64,000 nucleotides of DNA from Gluconacetobacter diazotrophicus PA1 5 (GTDB taxonomy: Bacteria; Pseudomonadota; Alphaproteobacteria; Acetobacterales; Acetobacteraceae). Position numbers and translations under genes: made by a program. The notes under the pieces are model-generated. The model ran no database searches. It had not been told where the DNA came from and worked only from the letters and a program-made list of their open reading frames with translations. Location of the stretch: NCBI RefSeq assembly GCF_000021325.1, contig NC_011365.1:2880001-2944000 (forward strand), given 5' to 3'. Position 1 is the stretch's first letter. The number at the start of each line of letters is the position of its first letter. This document shows positions 26,015-35,873 of the stretch, one piece after another.

Positions 26015-27544
26015 ATGAGCGCGAGCATGAAGACGAGACGCACATTCCACCGGGCCGGGCTGATGCTGCTGGCCGCCACGATGCTGGCGGGGTGCACGGT
26101 GGGGCCGCGCTACCAGCCGGACCGGATGAAGCTGCCGCCGGGCTTTGCCGAGGACGAGCATGCCGCGACGCCGGCGGAAATCGCCCGCACCAATGCCGAG
26201 CTGAAGGACTGGTGGCACCGCTTCGGCGACGCCGAGCTGGACCGGCTGGTTGACCGGGCGATCGCGGGCAATTACGACCTGCAGATCGCCGGCCAGCGCA
26301 TCCTGGCCGAGCGCGCGCTGCGCGACGTCCAGGCCTCCGCCTGGTATCCGCAGGTCGATGCCAACACCACCGACGGTGACAGCCGCTATTCCATCAACGT
26401 GGACAACTGGCCGCTGCGCCCGGGCAATCCGGCCAACCGGCCGGGGGCGTCGTACCTGTCCTACGGCGTCAGCGCCAGCTGGCAGATCGACGTGTTCGGC
26501 CGCATCCGCCGCGCGGTCGAGGCCTCGGAACACGCGGTCGAGGAGAATGTCGAGGAACGGCGCGCGGTGCTGATGACCATGCTGTCGTCGCTGGTCAGCG
26601 ACTACATGGTGCTGCGCGACACCCAGCTGCGGCTGGAGATCTCGAACCGCAACATCGGGGTGGCGCAGGAAGCCTACGACCTGACGCGGCGGCTGTATCT
26701 GGAGGGCGTGGGCAACACGCTGCAGATCGCCCAGGCGAAGGCCGAGCTGGACGCCCAGCAGGCGGCGCGCGAGCCGCTGCGCACCCATATCGCGCAGATC
26801 ACCCACGCCATCGACGTGCTGATGGGCCAGGTGCCCGGCACCACCGAGGCCGAGCTGAAGGTGGCGCAGCCGCTGCCCCAGGTGCCGGACTTCCCGGCGA
26901 CGGTGCCCTCGATCGTGCTGGGCAACCGGCCCGACATCCGCCGCGCCGAGCGCGCCTATGCCGAGGCGACGGCGCGGATCGGGGTCGCGGTGGCGCAGAT
27001 GTATCCGAATTTCGCCATTCCGCTGAACTTCAACCCCAACGCGTCGGCGATGTACCAGGTGTTCGAGGCCGGGGCGCTGAGCTGGCAGTTCTTCATGCTG
27101 GCGTCGCTGCCGCTGATGCATGGCGGCAAGCTGACCGGGCAGATCCGCGCCGCCCAGGCGGCGGCGGAAGCCAGCCGCCTGACCTACCGCCAGACGGTGC
27201 TGGGCGCGTTCCGCGAGGTCGAGGACGCGATGGCGGCGTGGCATGACGACGTGGAGCACACCGAACTGCTGCACCGCGCCGCCGAGGACAGCCGGCTGGC
27301 CAGCGACCGGGCGCGCAAGCTGTATGCCGCCGGGCTGGTGGGCTTCCTGGAGGTGCTGACCACCGAGCGCACCGCCCTGGCCGCCGAGAACGCCGAGGCC
27401 GTGGCGCGGCTGGAGCGCCTGCAGGACGCCATCGACCTCTATACCGCCATGGGTGCCGGCTGGCAGGGCGTGGGGGTGACCGCATCCGCCCTGCCGGTGT
27501 CGCTGGAGAAGCAGAACGTCCTGGCGCGGGCGTTCCAGGATTGA
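26015..27544 (+). CDS. NodT-family outer-membrane efflux lipoprotein
   Basis: This TolC-like channel is about 509 residues long. A lipoprotein leader ends in MLAGC and is followed by TVGPRYQPDRM, typical of NodT/OprM proteins. Two OEP repeats follow, with KDWWHRFGDAELDRLVD and WQIDVFGRIRRAVEASE in the first, and RRAERAYAEATARIGVAVAQMYP and LGAFREVEDAMAAW in the second. It completes the tripartite MarR-controlled aromatic acid pump. The start is uncertain between ATG at 26015 and 26027; the longer open frame extends into the repeat and is rejected. An A/T-rich stretch follows the stop. Confidence 0.88.
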   Translation: MSASMKTRRTFHRAGLMLLAATMLAGCTVGPRYQPDRMKLPPGFAEDEHAATPAEIARTNAELKDWWHRFGDAELDRLVDRAIAGNYDLQIAGQRILAERALRDVQASAWYPQVDANTTDGDSRYSINVDNWPLRPGNPANRPGASYLSYGVSASWQIDVFGRIRRAVEASEHAVEENVEERRAVLMTMLSSLVSDYMVLRDTQLRLEISNRNIGVAQEAYDLTRRLYLEGVGNTLQIAQAKAELDAQQAAREPLRTHIAQITHAIDVLMGQVPGTTEAELKVAQPLPQVPDFPATVPSIVLGNRPDIRRAERAYAEATARIGVAVAQMYPNFAIPLNFNPNASAMYQVFEAGALSWQFFMLASLPLMHGGKLTGQIRAAQAAAEASRLTYRQTVLGAFREVEDAMAAWHDDVEHTELLHRAAEDSRLASDRARKLYAAGLVGFLEVLTTERTALAAENAEAVARLERLQDAIDLYTAMGAGWQGVGVTASALPVSLEKQNVLARAFQD

Positions 27545-27736
27545 GGGAAGACGTTTTTTTTGAAAAAAGAACCAGAAAACTTTTGATCTGTTCAGGGATT
27601 TTCTTGCGTTAGGCTACGGCGCGGTTGAAGATTGGTGGGACAGGCTGTCGATGATCATGACGGTCATGTCACCCTGCTCCACGTTTATTGACGATATACC
27701 TGGGATGCGCAGGCGGAAACGCTTCGGGTCATGACA

Positions 27737-29110
27737 TTACCGTGCCACGGCATCCCGGGAAGAGCGGGCAGGTTGCTGGAGGAACACGCAATGCGTCTTT
27801 CGCGTGCCGATACGCTGCGCCCGATAGATCCCGGAATGGCCGGAACACAGATAGGCGACGAAACATCCCACCGCGAGATAGACGATATCCGCGGCACCGA
27901 AGAGTTCGATGCCCATAAGGGTGCAGGCCAGCGGCGTGTTGGCGGCACCGGCGAAGACGGCGACGAAGCCCACGGCGGCCAGCAGGTCCACCGGCGCGTG
28001 CAGCAGCGGCGCCAGCGCGTTGCCCAGGCCGGCACCGATGAAGAACAGCGGCGTGACCTCGCCGCCCTTGAACCCGGTGGCCAGGGCCGCGACGGTGAAG
28101 GCCAGCTTCCACAGCCAGCTCCATGCATAGTGTGCGGGACCGAAGAAATCGAGGATGGACGCGCCCCCCGGTTCGGGCGCCGTGATGCCGAGGCCAAGGT
28201 AATCCCGTGATCCGGCCAGGAAGACCAGCACGATGGTCAGCACGCCGCCGATGGCCGGACGCAGCCAGGCGACGGGGCACAGCGCCCTGAAGACGGCCCC
28301 CAGCCGATGCACCGCCTGGGCGAAGGCCAGGCTGGCCAGCCCGAAGGCGACCCCGGCGGCCGCTACCCTGGCCAGCAGCAGCGGATCGGCATGGAATGCC
28401 GTGCCGCCCGCGTCCGGATAGCCCCGGAATGGCAGCGTGTAGGTAACGTGATGAATCCCCCACGCATGGCAGGTCCAGTCGGCGGCAATGGCGGCGACGG
28501 CGACCGGGACGATGGCCGAATACTCCATCCGCCCGATGGACAGGACCTCCATCGCGAACACCGCGCCCGCGACCGGGGTGCCGAACACCCCACCGAATCC
28601 GGCGGCGATGCCCGCCGTCAGCAGGGTCCGGACCTCGCGCGCCGTCAGGCGGAACAGGCGCGTGAAGCCGCTGGCGATGCTGCCGCCGATCTGCACGGCG
28701 GTGCCTTCGCGCCCGACCGAGGCGCCGAACAGATGGCTGACCACCGTTCCGGCCAGGACCAGGGGCGCCATGCGCAGGGGCACGCCGCCGCCCGGTTCGT
28801 GGATCTGGTCCACGATCAGGTTGTTGCCGCCTTCCGCCTGGCGTCCCAGGACGTGATACGTCAGTCCGACGGCAACCCCGGCCAGGGGCAGGGCGTAGAG
28901 CAGGTCCGGATGATGGAGACGGTCGTCCGTTACCCGGTCGAGCAGCCAGAGGAACAGGGCGCAGAGGCTGCCGACACAGACGGCCATCGGCAGGAGCATG
29001 CACAGCCAACGGGCGGCGGCGCGGGCGGCAAGGATGCAGCCCGTCACGAACCGGGCCATGACGGCCACATACGGATCGCGGCGCGGACGAAACGAAAAAG
29101 GGATGTACAT
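27737..29110 (-). CDS. CLC-family fluoride/proton antiporter (CLC-F-like)
   Basis: This is an integral membrane protein of about 457 residues from the CLC family. It has [13 protein letters not shown] where chloride transporters carry [19 protein letters not shown] where they carry GKEGP, and [19 protein letters not shown]. These are features of the fluoride-exporting CLC-F branch. A fluoride riboswitch immediately upstream supports that assignment. It should expel fluoride from the cytoplasm. The start at 29110 follows an AGGA site with a long 14-base spacer that can be masked by the riboswitch tail. The open frame extends upstream through the riboswitch and is not used. A later Met (MARF) is an alternative start. 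Confidence 0.85.
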   Translation of the reverse strand: MYIPFSFRPRRDPYVAVMARFVTGCILAARAAARWLCMLLPMAVCVGSLCALFLWLLDRVTDDRLHHPDLLYALPLAGVAVGLTYHVLGRQAEGGNNLIVDQIHEPGGGVPLRMAPLVLAGTVVSHLFGASVGREGTAVQIGGSIASGFTRLFRLTAREVRTLLTAGIAAGFGGVFGTPVAGAVFAMEVLSIGRMEYSAIVPVAVAAIAADWTCHAWGIHHVTYTLPFRGYPDAGGTAFHADPLLLARVAAAGVAFGLASLAFAQAVHRLGAVFRALCPVAWLRPAIGGVLTIVLVFLAGSRDYLGLGITAPEPGGASILDFFGPAHYAWSWLWKLAFTVAALATGFKGGEVTPLFFIGAGLGNALAPLLHAPVDLLAAVGFVAVFAGAANTPLACTLMGIELFGAADIVYLAVGCFVAYLCSGHSGIYRAQRIGTRKTHCVFLQQPARSSRDAVAR

Positions 29111-29121
29111 GGCTGCGAACG

Positions 29122-29161
29122 GATTCCTGCCCTTGTTGCCCGAAGGCGGTGGGTAGGAATC
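29122..29161 (-). promoter_or_regulatory. Riboswitch expression platform masking the ribosome site
   Basis: GATTCCTGCCC (29122-29132) and GGGTAGGAATC (29151-29161) are inverted at 10 of 11 positions. In the transcript, the conserved 3' end of the fluoride aptamer can thus pair with the AGGA ribosome site of the CLC-F-like gene. Fluoride binding would hold the aptamer strand and free the site. The pairing is seen directly; the mechanism is inferred. Confidence 0.65.
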
Positions 29162-29222
29162 ATCAGCCCCCGAAAGAGGCGGTTCGACCCGGACGGTCAG
29201 GCAGAAATCCATTGCCTGCGCC
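29152..29222 (-). ncRNA. Fluoride riboswitch (crcB motif) before CLC-F-like gene
   Basis: Read on the minus strand, the stem AGGCA-ATGGATTTC-TGCCT is followed by AACCGCC and then by GGCTGATGATTCCTAC. These are the hallmark blocks of the crcB-motif aptamer: a first hairpin with AUGG, the ACCGCC/GGC stem and the CUGAUGAnnCCUAC tail. It lies 42 bases upstream of a fluoride-antiporter-like gene. Confidence 0.85.
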
Positions 29223-29492
29223 GACGTTAACCCCGAACCGGATGGCGGCGTCAAGATCGCGCGTGCCGGGCCGCGTGGGTGCGGGCCGGCGTTCCGGCTG
29301 CATATCTGCGCCGCGCATGGATGCTTGCATGGGGGGGAAATTTAGGGTGTGTTTCCCGGAATGTTCCACTTTCGGGGCGATGCGGAACGGCTTCGGGTCC
29401 ATCGTCCCTCAATTCCGGCACCCCGGCTGCCGCGCCGGACCATGCGGTCCCGTCATGGCGTGTCGGCGGCGCCGTCGGTCCGAGGTCCCGTC
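29223..29492. other. Intergenic, divergent promoters only
   Basis: The region between the fluoride riboswitch and the dehydrogenase gene carries no gene. It must hold the promoter of the riboswitch transcript (minus) and of the dehydrogenase (plus). No clear consensus promoter was recognised. Confidence 0.4.
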
Positions 29493-30848
29493 ATGAGGCG
29501 TTCGCGCATCTGGGTACTGGGGGGCGGTGCCGCCCTCGTTCTGCTGCTGCTGGCCGGCTGCTACCGCATGGCGGCGCGGCCGGAACAGGCGACGCTGACC
29601 CTTGCGGCCGGAACGGGCGCGCATCCGCTGCTGCCGCCGCCCAACCCGACGCTGCTGCCCACGGTGAATATCGCCACCCCGGTGGGCTGGGCGGCGGGGG
29701 CCACGCCCCGCGTGGTGCCCGGGCTGGCGGTGGCGGCGTTCGCCACCGGCCTGGACCATCCGCGCTGGCTGTACCGCCTGCCCAACGGCGATATCCTGGT
29801 CGCGGAATCGAATTCGCCCATGACCGATATCACGACGCTGAAGAACCGGATCGCCCGCTTCGTCATGGGGGCGGTCGGGGCGGGGGATAAAAGCCCGGAC
29901 CGGATCATCCTGCTGCGCGACTCGACGGGGCGCGGGGTGGCCGACCAGCGGACGGTGTTCCTGGATCATCTGCGCTCGCCGTTCGGCATGGCGCTGGTGG
30001 GCGATACGCTGTACGTCGCCAATGCCGATTCGCTGGTGCGCTTTCCCTACCAAACGGGCCAGACCCGGATCGATGCGCCGGGGACCAGGGTGATCGACCT
30101 GCCAGCGGGCTATAACCATCACTGGACCAAAAACATCCTGGCCAGCCCGGACGGCAGCGCGCTGTACATCACCGTGGGGTCGAACAGCAATGTGGCCGAG
30201 CACGGCATGGCGGTCGAGGAAGGACGGGCGCGGATCGACCGGTTCGACATCGCCACCGGCACGCTGCGCCCCTTCGCCACCGGCCTGCGCAACCCCAACG
30301 GCCTGGCCTGGAACCCGCAGACCGGCGCGTTGTGGACCGCCGTCAACGAACGCGACGAGATCGGCAGCGACCTGGTGCCCGACTACATCACCGCCGTGCA
30401 GGAGGGCGCGTTCTATGGCTGGCCCTACAGCTATTACGGGCAGCATGTGGACGTGCGCGTGACGCCGCAGCGGCCCGACCTGGTGGCGCAGGCCATTGCA
30501 CCCGACTATGCGCTGGGGCCGCATACAGCGTCGCTGGGGATCGCGTTTTCGCAGGCCAGCACGCTGCCCGAAGCCTGGCGGCACGGGCTGTTCGTGGCGC
30601 AGCACGGATCGTGGAACCGCTGGCCCAAGAGCGGCTATCGCGTGATCTACGTCCCGTTCGTCGACGGTGCCCCGGTGGAAGAGCCGCGCGAGGTGCTGAC
30701 CGGCTTCCTGACCGCCGACGAAAAGCACGTCCACGGCCGCCCCGTTGGCCTGGCGCTGGACGGCACGGGCGCGCTGCTGGTGGCCGACGACGTGGGCAAC
30801 ACCGTCTGGCGCGTGACCGGCGCCCCGGGCATGCCGCAGGGACAATAA
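29493..30848 (+). CDS. L-sorbosone dehydrogenase-like lipoprotein
   Basis: This 451-residue beta-propeller protein belongs to the glucose/sorbosone dehydrogenase family. The lipoprotein leader ends in LLLLAGC. Propeller landmarks are [55 protein letters not shown] and [14 protein letters not shown]. Length and leader resemble the membrane-bound L-sorbosone dehydrogenase of acetic acid bacteria, which oxidises sorbosone to 2-keto-L-gulonate at the periplasmic face, generally with PQQ as cofactor. GAGG lies before the ATG at 29493. The stop shares one base with the next lipoprotein gene. Other aldose or aldehyde substrates are possible. Confidence 0.8.
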   Translation: MRRSRIWVLGGGAALVLLLLAGCYRMAARPEQATLTLAAGTGAHPLLPPPNPTLLPTVNIATPVGWAAGATPRVVPGLAVAAFATGLDHPRWLYRLPNGDILVAESNSPMTDITTLKNRIARFVMGAVGAGDKSPDRIILLRDSTGRGVADQRTVFLDHLRSPFGMALVGDTLYVANADSLVRFPYQTGQTRIDAPGTRVIDLPAGYNHHWTKNILASPDGSALYITVGSNSNVAEHGMAVEEGRARIDRFDIATGTLRPFATGLRNPNGLAWNPQTGALWTAVNERDEIGSDLVPDYITAVQEGAFYGWPYSYYGQHVDVRVTPQRPDLVAQAIAPDYALGPHTASLGIAFSQASTLPEAWRHGLFVAQHGSWNRWPKSGYRVIYVPFVDGAPVEEPREVLTGFLTADEKHVHGRPVGLALDGTGALLVADDVGNTVWRVTGAPGMPQGQ

Positions 30849-31264
30849 TGAGGCGTCTGCTTGCCGTCGCCTGCCTGTGCGCCTTTTCCGCCGCGTGCAC
30901 GGACGACCGCGGTACGGGCGCGCTGCATGCGGCGGTGTCGCGATGCCTGGCACGTTATCCGTTCCGGAAAGGCACCGCGTACGACCGGTTCCGCTGCATC
31001 GCCGCGGCCCATTTCCGATATGGTCCGGACGCGATCGGACCCAATTACGACCTGGTGTCGCAGACCGACATGGCTTCGTTACGCATCGGCCTGGACGTTG
31101 ACGCCGGCACCCTGGACGTGCCCGAGGCCGAGACGGCCCTTCGCTGGGCCATGACCAAGGCCCAGAACCAGGCCATCCAGCGGACGAAGGGCCAGGGCAC
31201 CGCCCCGCCGTCGCGGGCAGCGGGCCCCGCGACCGAGGGAGCCGTTACTGGGGCCGGGAAATAA
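30848..31264 (+). CDS. Small lipoprotein coupled to dehydrogenase
   Basis: This is a 138-residue protein with a leader ending in FSAAC. The mature part contains CLARYPFRKGTAYDRFRCIAAAHF and a Gln/Lys-rich helix near the C-terminus, with two further cysteines. I do not recognise the family. The ATG uses the last base of the dehydrogenase stop, so translation is coupled and a role as partner of the dehydrogenase is plausible but unproven. Its 3' end overlaps the converging lipoprotein gene by 20 bp. Confidence 0.65.
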   Translation: MRRLLAVACLCAFSAACTDDRGTGALHAAVSRCLARYPFRKGTAYDRFRCIAAAHFRYGPDAIGPNYDLVSQTDMASLRIGLDVDAGTLDVPEAETALRWAMTKAQNQAIQRTKGQGTAPPSRAAGPATEGAVTGAGK

Positions 31265-31844
31265 CGGCCGAATCCGATGATTTCGGATCGGGATTGAGAA
31301 TGGTTGCGCCGGATTGCGGCGAATACGTATCGGATGTCGACTGATTCGGCGTAACGGGGGGATGGAACGCCGAAACCGGGCCGAACACGCCGCCGTCGGA
31401 CCGCTTCATCGTGCTTTCGGGCTGGCGGGCGCATCCACGGGTGATAATGGAACAGATCCCGTCCGTGCCGACCATTTCGTCGTCGTCACCCGCATAATGC
31501 ACGTCCGACACCCGGTCATGGTCCAGGCGGATTACCGCCGTGCAGGTCGTGCCGCCGCCGCCGCCAAGCTGCAGGATCGTCGTGACGACATCGCCCACCG
31601 GAATGAGTGTCGAACCCCCGTAGGTCGGCTGCGAATGCGTTCCGGTGTAGACGAAGATCTGGGTCGTATCGTTGAGCTGCTTGGTGGAGGTTGGAAGTCC
31701 GGCACACGCCTGCAGGTCGTAGGACGTCATCCCGATCATCGTCACCTGTGCCTTGTGGGCGGCCCGTGAATCGAAATATCCGCAGCCGCCCAGGCCGAGA
31801 GGAAACGAGGAGACGGCAAGCAAGCATAGAATGCGGCGGTTCAT
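31245..31844 (-). CDS. Lipoprotein of unknown function
   Basis: This is a 199-residue predicted lipoprotein with a leader ending in LGLGGC at ATG 31844. TMIGMTSYDLQACAGLPTST and GTDGICSIITRGC contain cysteines that may pair. The N-terminal mature part resembles small BamE-like or SmpA-like outer-membrane lipoproteins (GMTxxDLxxxxGxP), but the match is weak. The C-terminus is rich in Ser, Thr and Pro. It is monocistronic and converges on the previous gene. Confidence 0.6.
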   Translation of the reverse strand: MNRRILCLLAVSSFPLGLGGCGYFDSRAAHKAQVTMIGMTSYDLQACAGLPTSTKQLNDTTQIFVYTGTHSQPTYGGSTLIPVGDVVTTILQLGGGGGTTCTAVIRLDHDRVSDVHYAGDDDEMVGTDGICSIITRGCARQPESTMKRSDGGVFGPVSAFHPPVTPNQSTSDTYSPQSGATILNPDPKSSDSAVISRPQ

Positions 31845-32155
31845 GTCCTGGATTATCCCTCCATCCCGATCCGAACGCGCCCGGCGCGGCACACCCGTTC
31901 GCCAAACCTAGTGCGCTCTTTCCGGTCGGCGCAAGGGCCCAGCGCGGCGTAAAATGTTTCTTCCATGGCGATACACAATGTTGCCGGAATTGTGTCCATA
32001 TTATGTACGGATACTTCGCCATTGCCTTTCTCGTTCCGCACTCTCATCATGGACCATATCGTCAGCAGGGCCACGGCAACGGCTTCTTCGAAGGCCGCTC
32101 CGGCAGGGGCCATCATTCGGAACTGCATCGGAAAACGAAGGAGAATCCGCCGATC
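31845..32155. other. Intergenic with short palindrome
   Basis: A palindrome ACACAAT-N9-ATTGTGT (31973-31995) lies in an AT-richer patch with GTACGGATACTT downstream and could be an operator/promoter for the DUF4142 gene. A minus-strand frame (31853-32128) has no family resemblance and is not called. Confidence 0.35.
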
Positions 32156-32701
32156 ATGTCGCTACCGTCTCGTTGCAAATCGTTTGCCCGGCTCCCTCTC
32201 ATGGCGGTGCTTCTGGCACTGGGGGCCTGCGTCAGCCCCGGACAGCCGCTGCCGCCGCCATTGCCGGCCGTGGCGAAGGCTGCCCCGCTGACGAGCGCGG
32301 ATGCGGATTTCGTGCAGAAGCTCAACGAAATGGACGTGATGCAGATCGCGCTGGCGAAGAGTGCCGAAACCCATGCGGCGCGCAGCGATGTGGCGACCCT
32401 GGGTGCGACCATCGCCAAGGACCTGACGGGAAACCAGGACAAGCTGACGAAGCTGGTGGCGGCGCACGCCATCACCCTGACACCCAAGCCTTCGTCCGAA
32501 AATCAGAAAATTATCGACCGGATGCAGCATTTTCACGGCACCGCGTTCGACCGAAGCTATATCCGGTCCCTGTCACGCAACAGCGCCAGGATGAAACCTG
32601 TCATCGACGCCGAGATCGCCAGCTCGAAAAATCCGGACCTGGTCAAGCTTGCGAACGATACCAAGACCATGCTCGCCGCCTATGAAGCGCAGCTTGCATA
32701 G
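32156..32701 (+). CDS. DUF4142 (ferritin-like) lipoprotein
   Basis: This 181-residue protein has a leader ending in ALGAC, followed by the four-helix DUF4142 domain: SADADFVQKLNEMDVMQIAL, ATLGATIAKDLTGNQDKL and FDRSYIRSLSRNSARM. Members are usually exported and fold like ferritin-type bundles, without a known activity. AAGGAG precedes the ATG at 32156. A strong hairpin follows the stop. Confidence 0.8.
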   Translation: MSLPSRCKSFARLPLMAVLLALGACVSPGQPLPPPLPAVAKAAPLTSADADFVQKLNEMDVMQIALAKSAETHAARSDVATLGATIAKDLTGNQDKLTKLVAAHAITLTPKPSSENQKIIDRMQHFHGTAFDRSYIRSLSRNSARMKPVIDAEIASSKNPDLVKLANDTKTMLAAYEAQLA

Positions 32702-32713
32702 AGAGAAGGCTGT

Positions 32714-32742
32714 TTCCGAAGCCCGGCTGCCGGGCTTCGGAA
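32714..32742. terminator. Terminator hairpin
   Basis: A perfect 13-bp stem TTCCGAAGCCCGG/CCGGGCTTCGGAA with a three-base loop lies just after the DUF4142 gene and just before the 3' end of the converging MutS-like gene. There is no long U-run, but stem strength and location favour termination. Confidence 0.65.
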
Positions 32743-32767
32743 CATGGGCGGGCCCACGGCGTGGCGA

Positions 32768-34294
32768 TCAGGGCGTCTGGCGCGTATCATGGCGGGGCAG
32801 GGCATGCCCGAAAATACGCGCGTAAAGATCCTGCCCGTAGCTTGTCGTCTCCGGCTCTCCGGGGCGGAGCCGGAAGGTACGGGTGCCGTTCTCCAGTCTT
32901 TCGGGCCGCAGGAACAGCGTATCGGCGCGATGGTTCGCGAAGAACCGGTGGGCGAAGCTGTACTGATGCGTCACGAAGAACACCCGGACGCCGACATCCT
33001 GAAGGCTGCTGACGATTTCGTAGGAAATATCGGAACCTTCCCGGTCATTGGTCGAGGCAAACGATTCGTTGAGCAACATGACCGAATGCGGCCGAAGCTG
33101 ATCCACCAGCACGCTCATACGATGCAGCTCCTCATCGAATTTTCCGCTTTCGAGCGCGCGGTCTTCCTCGCGCTTGAAATGCGTGAACACGTTTCCGGCC
33201 GCGCCGGTACGCGGTGACCCGGCTCCGGCGAACAGCCCGCATTGTCCCATCACGAAGGACAGGCCGACGCTGCGCAGGAAGGTCGTTTTCCCCCCCTGGT
33301 TGGCCCCGGTGATGATGACGGTACGGTGCGGGCCCGTGGCGTCGATATCGTTGCCCACGACCTGCCTGTCCGATGTCAGTGCAAGGGCGACGTCATAAAG
33401 TCCGGTCGCCGCGAAATCATGGTCTTCGGAAGACTGGAAGTCCGGAAGGCAGGTCGGCAGCGCCAGTTCCACCAGCCGCGCGTGAAGATTGATCGCGCCG
33501 ACATAGAAAGCCAGCTCGTTCCGAAGCGCGTTCAGGAAGGCAAGCACGTGGTCCTTCCCTTGTCCGAGCGCATCCGCCACGCGATTGAGCGCGCGATCGC
33601 GAATGTCGCTCAGGGCGCGTGCGCCGCTTTCGTCGCGTTCATTCAGCCGGAAGCTGTACCCTTCCGGCTTCCCCGCGAAGGCGCGTGCCAGCCAGTTGCC
33701 TTCCGGCGGCAGCGGCTTGCGCAGCACATGGTCGGTTGCCTTGTTCCCGACGCCCAGCCGGGCGGTAAACAGCATGCGCGGCCGGCTCAGGTCACTGATA
33801 TAGCCGCGAATGCGTTCGAAGAAAGGGTCATCCAGTTCGCGGGAAAGCGTTTCGAACAGCGTCCGCAGGCCGCGCGACGTTGAACGGCCTCGTTCCGCGT
33901 CGCTGATGGCCCGCAGGCGCGTCAGGGTTCCCAGAAGCAGCTTCAGGACCGACACGGATTCGAATACGATGCTGCCGGGACTGCGAAAACCGGCATGAAT
34001 ATAGCTTTTGCGTTCCGCCTCGATCGCGTCCGAGGCCAGGCTGTACAGTTCCCGGACCAGGTCCTCCCGGTCGAGGCTTTCCGATGTGATTTCCTGCCGG
34101 TAGCGGATGTCTTCGGGGTCGGCCAGGGTGTTCAGCATCACGCGTGGGCTGACCCGGGCAATCAGCTCGTCGCCTGCCGCCATGGCGTCGAATATGACGT
34201 TCAGGCGCAAATCGTCGATCAGGGCGTCCGCCTGCGGCGGCAGGGGGGCTTTCGGATCGAGGTCCCGATCGCGAAAGAGCAGGTGGGCTTTCAT
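32768..34294 (-). CDS. MutS-like ATPase, second of pair
   Basis: This 508-residue protein is built from a helical lever/clamp region and the MutS-family ABC ATPase domain, without the mismatch-recognition domain. Walker A is GANQGGKTTF, and the Walker B region is VMLLNESFAST, where Asn replaces the usual Asp before the catalytic Glu. FFVTHQYSFA gives the H-loop. It starts with ATGA overlap to the upstream paralogue, so the pair is co-translated and may form a heterodimer. The transcript begins with a fluoride riboswitch. MutS-like genes are among the genes reported behind fluoride riboswitches. The actual task is unknown. Confidence 0.82.
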   Translation of the reverse strand: MKAHLLFRDRDLDPKAPLPPQADALIDDLRLNVIFDAMAAGDELIARVSPRVMLNTLADPEDIRYRQEITSESLDREDLVRELYSLASDAIEAERKSYIHAGFRSPGSIVFESVSVLKLLLGTLTRLRAISDAERGRSTSRGLRTLFETLSRELDDPFFERIRGYISDLSRPRMLFTARLGVGNKATDHVLRKPLPPEGNWLARAFAGKPEGYSFRLNERDESGARALSDIRDRALNRVADALGQGKDHVLAFLNALRNELAFYVGAINLHARLVELALPTCLPDFQSSEDHDFAATGLYDVALALTSDRQVVGNDIDATGPHRTVIITGANQGGKTTFLRSVGLSFVMGQCGLFAGAGSPRTGAAGNVFTHFKREEDRALESGKFDEELHRMSVLVDQLRPHSVMLLNESFASTNDREGSDISYEIVSSLQDVGVRVFFVTHQYSFAHRFFANHRADTLFLRPERLENGTRTFRLRPGEPETTSYGQDLYARIFGHALPRHDTRQTP

Positions 34295-35865
34295 GGTGCC
34301 TCCGTCAGGCGGCGCCGGATATCGGCGCCCGTGAGGTGATATTTATGGGCCAGGGAGGCAGCATAGACCCGTCCGTCGGAGGGTCGGCGGACGATCCTGA
34401 ATGTCCGTGCGTCGTCGCGGTCCGGATCGACCGTACTGACCATGCTGACGATCGTGTGGGACAATGTCGCGATCTCATCGATGAAGGTCACGCAGACGCA
34501 GATCAGGTCCTGTCCGATGAAGTCCTCCAGAACGGCAGCGGACAGGCTGGCCGCGTCGTCGGCCGTCGTCGCGTTGAAGCTTTCGTTCATGATCACGAGG
34601 CTGCGCGGCGAGACATGCGTGACGATGTCGTGAATCCGCACCAGTTCGTCTTCCAGCTTGCCGCGCAGGTCGGCCGCGTTCTCCTCCCGCTCGAAATGCG
34701 TATGGATCTCGTCGACCAGGAACAGATGCGCTTCGCGTCCGGGAACGGGCAGTCCGAGACGGGCGAGATAGTGCAATTGACCGAATGCCCGGGCGAAGGT
34801 CGTCTTTCCGCCCTGATTGGGGCCGGTGACCATGATGATCCGTTCGGGGCCGGAGAGTTCGAAATCGTTCGTGACGACCGCCTTGCCGTCATCGACCAGC
34901 CGCACGGCCAGGGCGGGATCGAACATGTCGGCTACCCGCTCCGCCTTGTCGGTGTCCGACATGTCCGGGCAACAGAATGGCAGGCCCGCGGCACGCATCG
35001 GCGCGATGAAATCGGCATAGGCGAGGTAGAAATGCAGTTCCCTGTCCAGCCTGATCAGGACCGGATTTTCGTAGGTGGCGAAATCCTCGCAGAATGTCCG
35101 CAGGCGGTCGAACACGTTCGGATTCAGCCGTGCGACGAATGCGAGGATCGTCGCCTCGATATGATCGAGCCCCAGGGTGTCCTGCAGGTCCACGAGGTGG
35201 CTGCGGACGTCGCCCTGCCGGAACCGCGCAAAGGTGTCCTCGATTTCCGCGCTGTAATCGCTTTCGCGTCCGGGATGCTGGACCCGGAAATCCCCTTCGC
35301 CCACGGATACCGCATACACAATGTCCTCCAGGTCTCGCGCGATCGCCTCCCCCTCGTCGGCGAGGCGGCGGAAATGGTCCGATGAGAGATGCGTGTCGAG
35401 CCACCGCGCCAGCATGCCGACGGCGTCGGAGGTCGGTTTCAGCCCGTTCAGGGCCCGGTCGAGGTCCCGGACGGCGGATCCGTACATCCTTGCGGCATCG
35501 AGGAACCAGCGCCGCGCCGACCATTCGTCCTGGCTTTTCCCGACCATCTGCTGTTGAGCGCGGCTGCTCTGGATCTTCCGCGTGAAAGCGCGGCACGCCG
35601 CGCCGATATCCGGCTGCTCGAGATCCTGCCAGAACGCCTGGCGATAGCGGATCGTCCCGAGATCCGGCGCCGGCGTGCAGAATACCCGGTCGAGCCCGAA
35701 CATCTCCCGCCCGGCGGTCATCCGGTCGAGGATCTGATCCAGGCAGAGGTCGTGGAAGCAGCGGGGTTCGGGTGCCGGACGATCGGGCACCGGCTCGGTC
35801 CGGGCCTGCATCGCGGGGTCGGGATTCAGAATGCTTTCGAAACCGATGGCATCGTGCGCCGCCAT
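34291..35865 (-). CDS. MutS-like ATPase, first of pair, under fluoride riboswitch
   Basis: This 524-residue paralogue of the downstream protein has Walker A GPNQGGKTTF, Walker B-like LVIMNESFNATT (again Asn for Asp), and LFLVDEIHTHFEREENAADL. The N-terminal part is helical, with FHDLCLDQILDRMTAG and TIRYRQAFWQDLE segments typical of the MutS core. It lacks the DNA mismatch-binding domain. ATG at 35865 follows GGAAGGA at suitable spacing; ATG at 35886 has none. That ribosome site is buried in a perfect inverted repeat downstream of a fluoride riboswitch. It overlaps the second gene by four bases. Confidence 0.82.
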   Translation of the reverse strand: MAAHDAIGFESILNPDPAMQARTEPVPDRPAPEPRCFHDLCLDQILDRMTAGREMFGLDRVFCTPAPDLGTIRYRQAFWQDLEQPDIGAACRAFTRKIQSSRAQQQMVGKSQDEWSARRWFLDAARMYGSAVRDLDRALNGLKPTSDAVGMLARWLDTHLSSDHFRRLADEGEAIARDLEDIVYAVSVGEGDFRVQHPGRESDYSAEIEDTFARFRQGDVRSHLVDLQDTLGLDHIEATILAFVARLNPNVFDRLRTFCEDFATYENPVLIRLDRELHFYLAYADFIAPMRAAGLPFCCPDMSDTDKAERVADMFDPALAVRLVDDGKAVVTNDFELSGPERIIMVTGPNQGGKTTFARAFGQLHYLARLGLPVPGREAHLFLVDEIHTHFEREENAADLRGKLEDELVRIHDIVTHVSPRSLVIMNESFNATTADDAASLSAAVLEDFIGQDLICVCVTFIDEIATLSHTIVSMVSTVDPDRDDARTFRIVRRPSDGRVYAASLAHKYHLTGADIRRRLTEAP

Positions 35866-35873
35866 GGTGCGGT

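Noticed and set aside
27550-27575. T8/A6 stretch after the efflux channel gene as a terminator
   Set aside because: The stem would be only A-T pairs with no GC-rich part, so it is not a convincing intrinsic terminator.
31853-32128. Minus-strand 91-residue frame upstream of the DUF4142 gene
   Set aside because: It overlaps the lipoprotein gene's upstream region, lacks a ribosome site and matches no family pattern.
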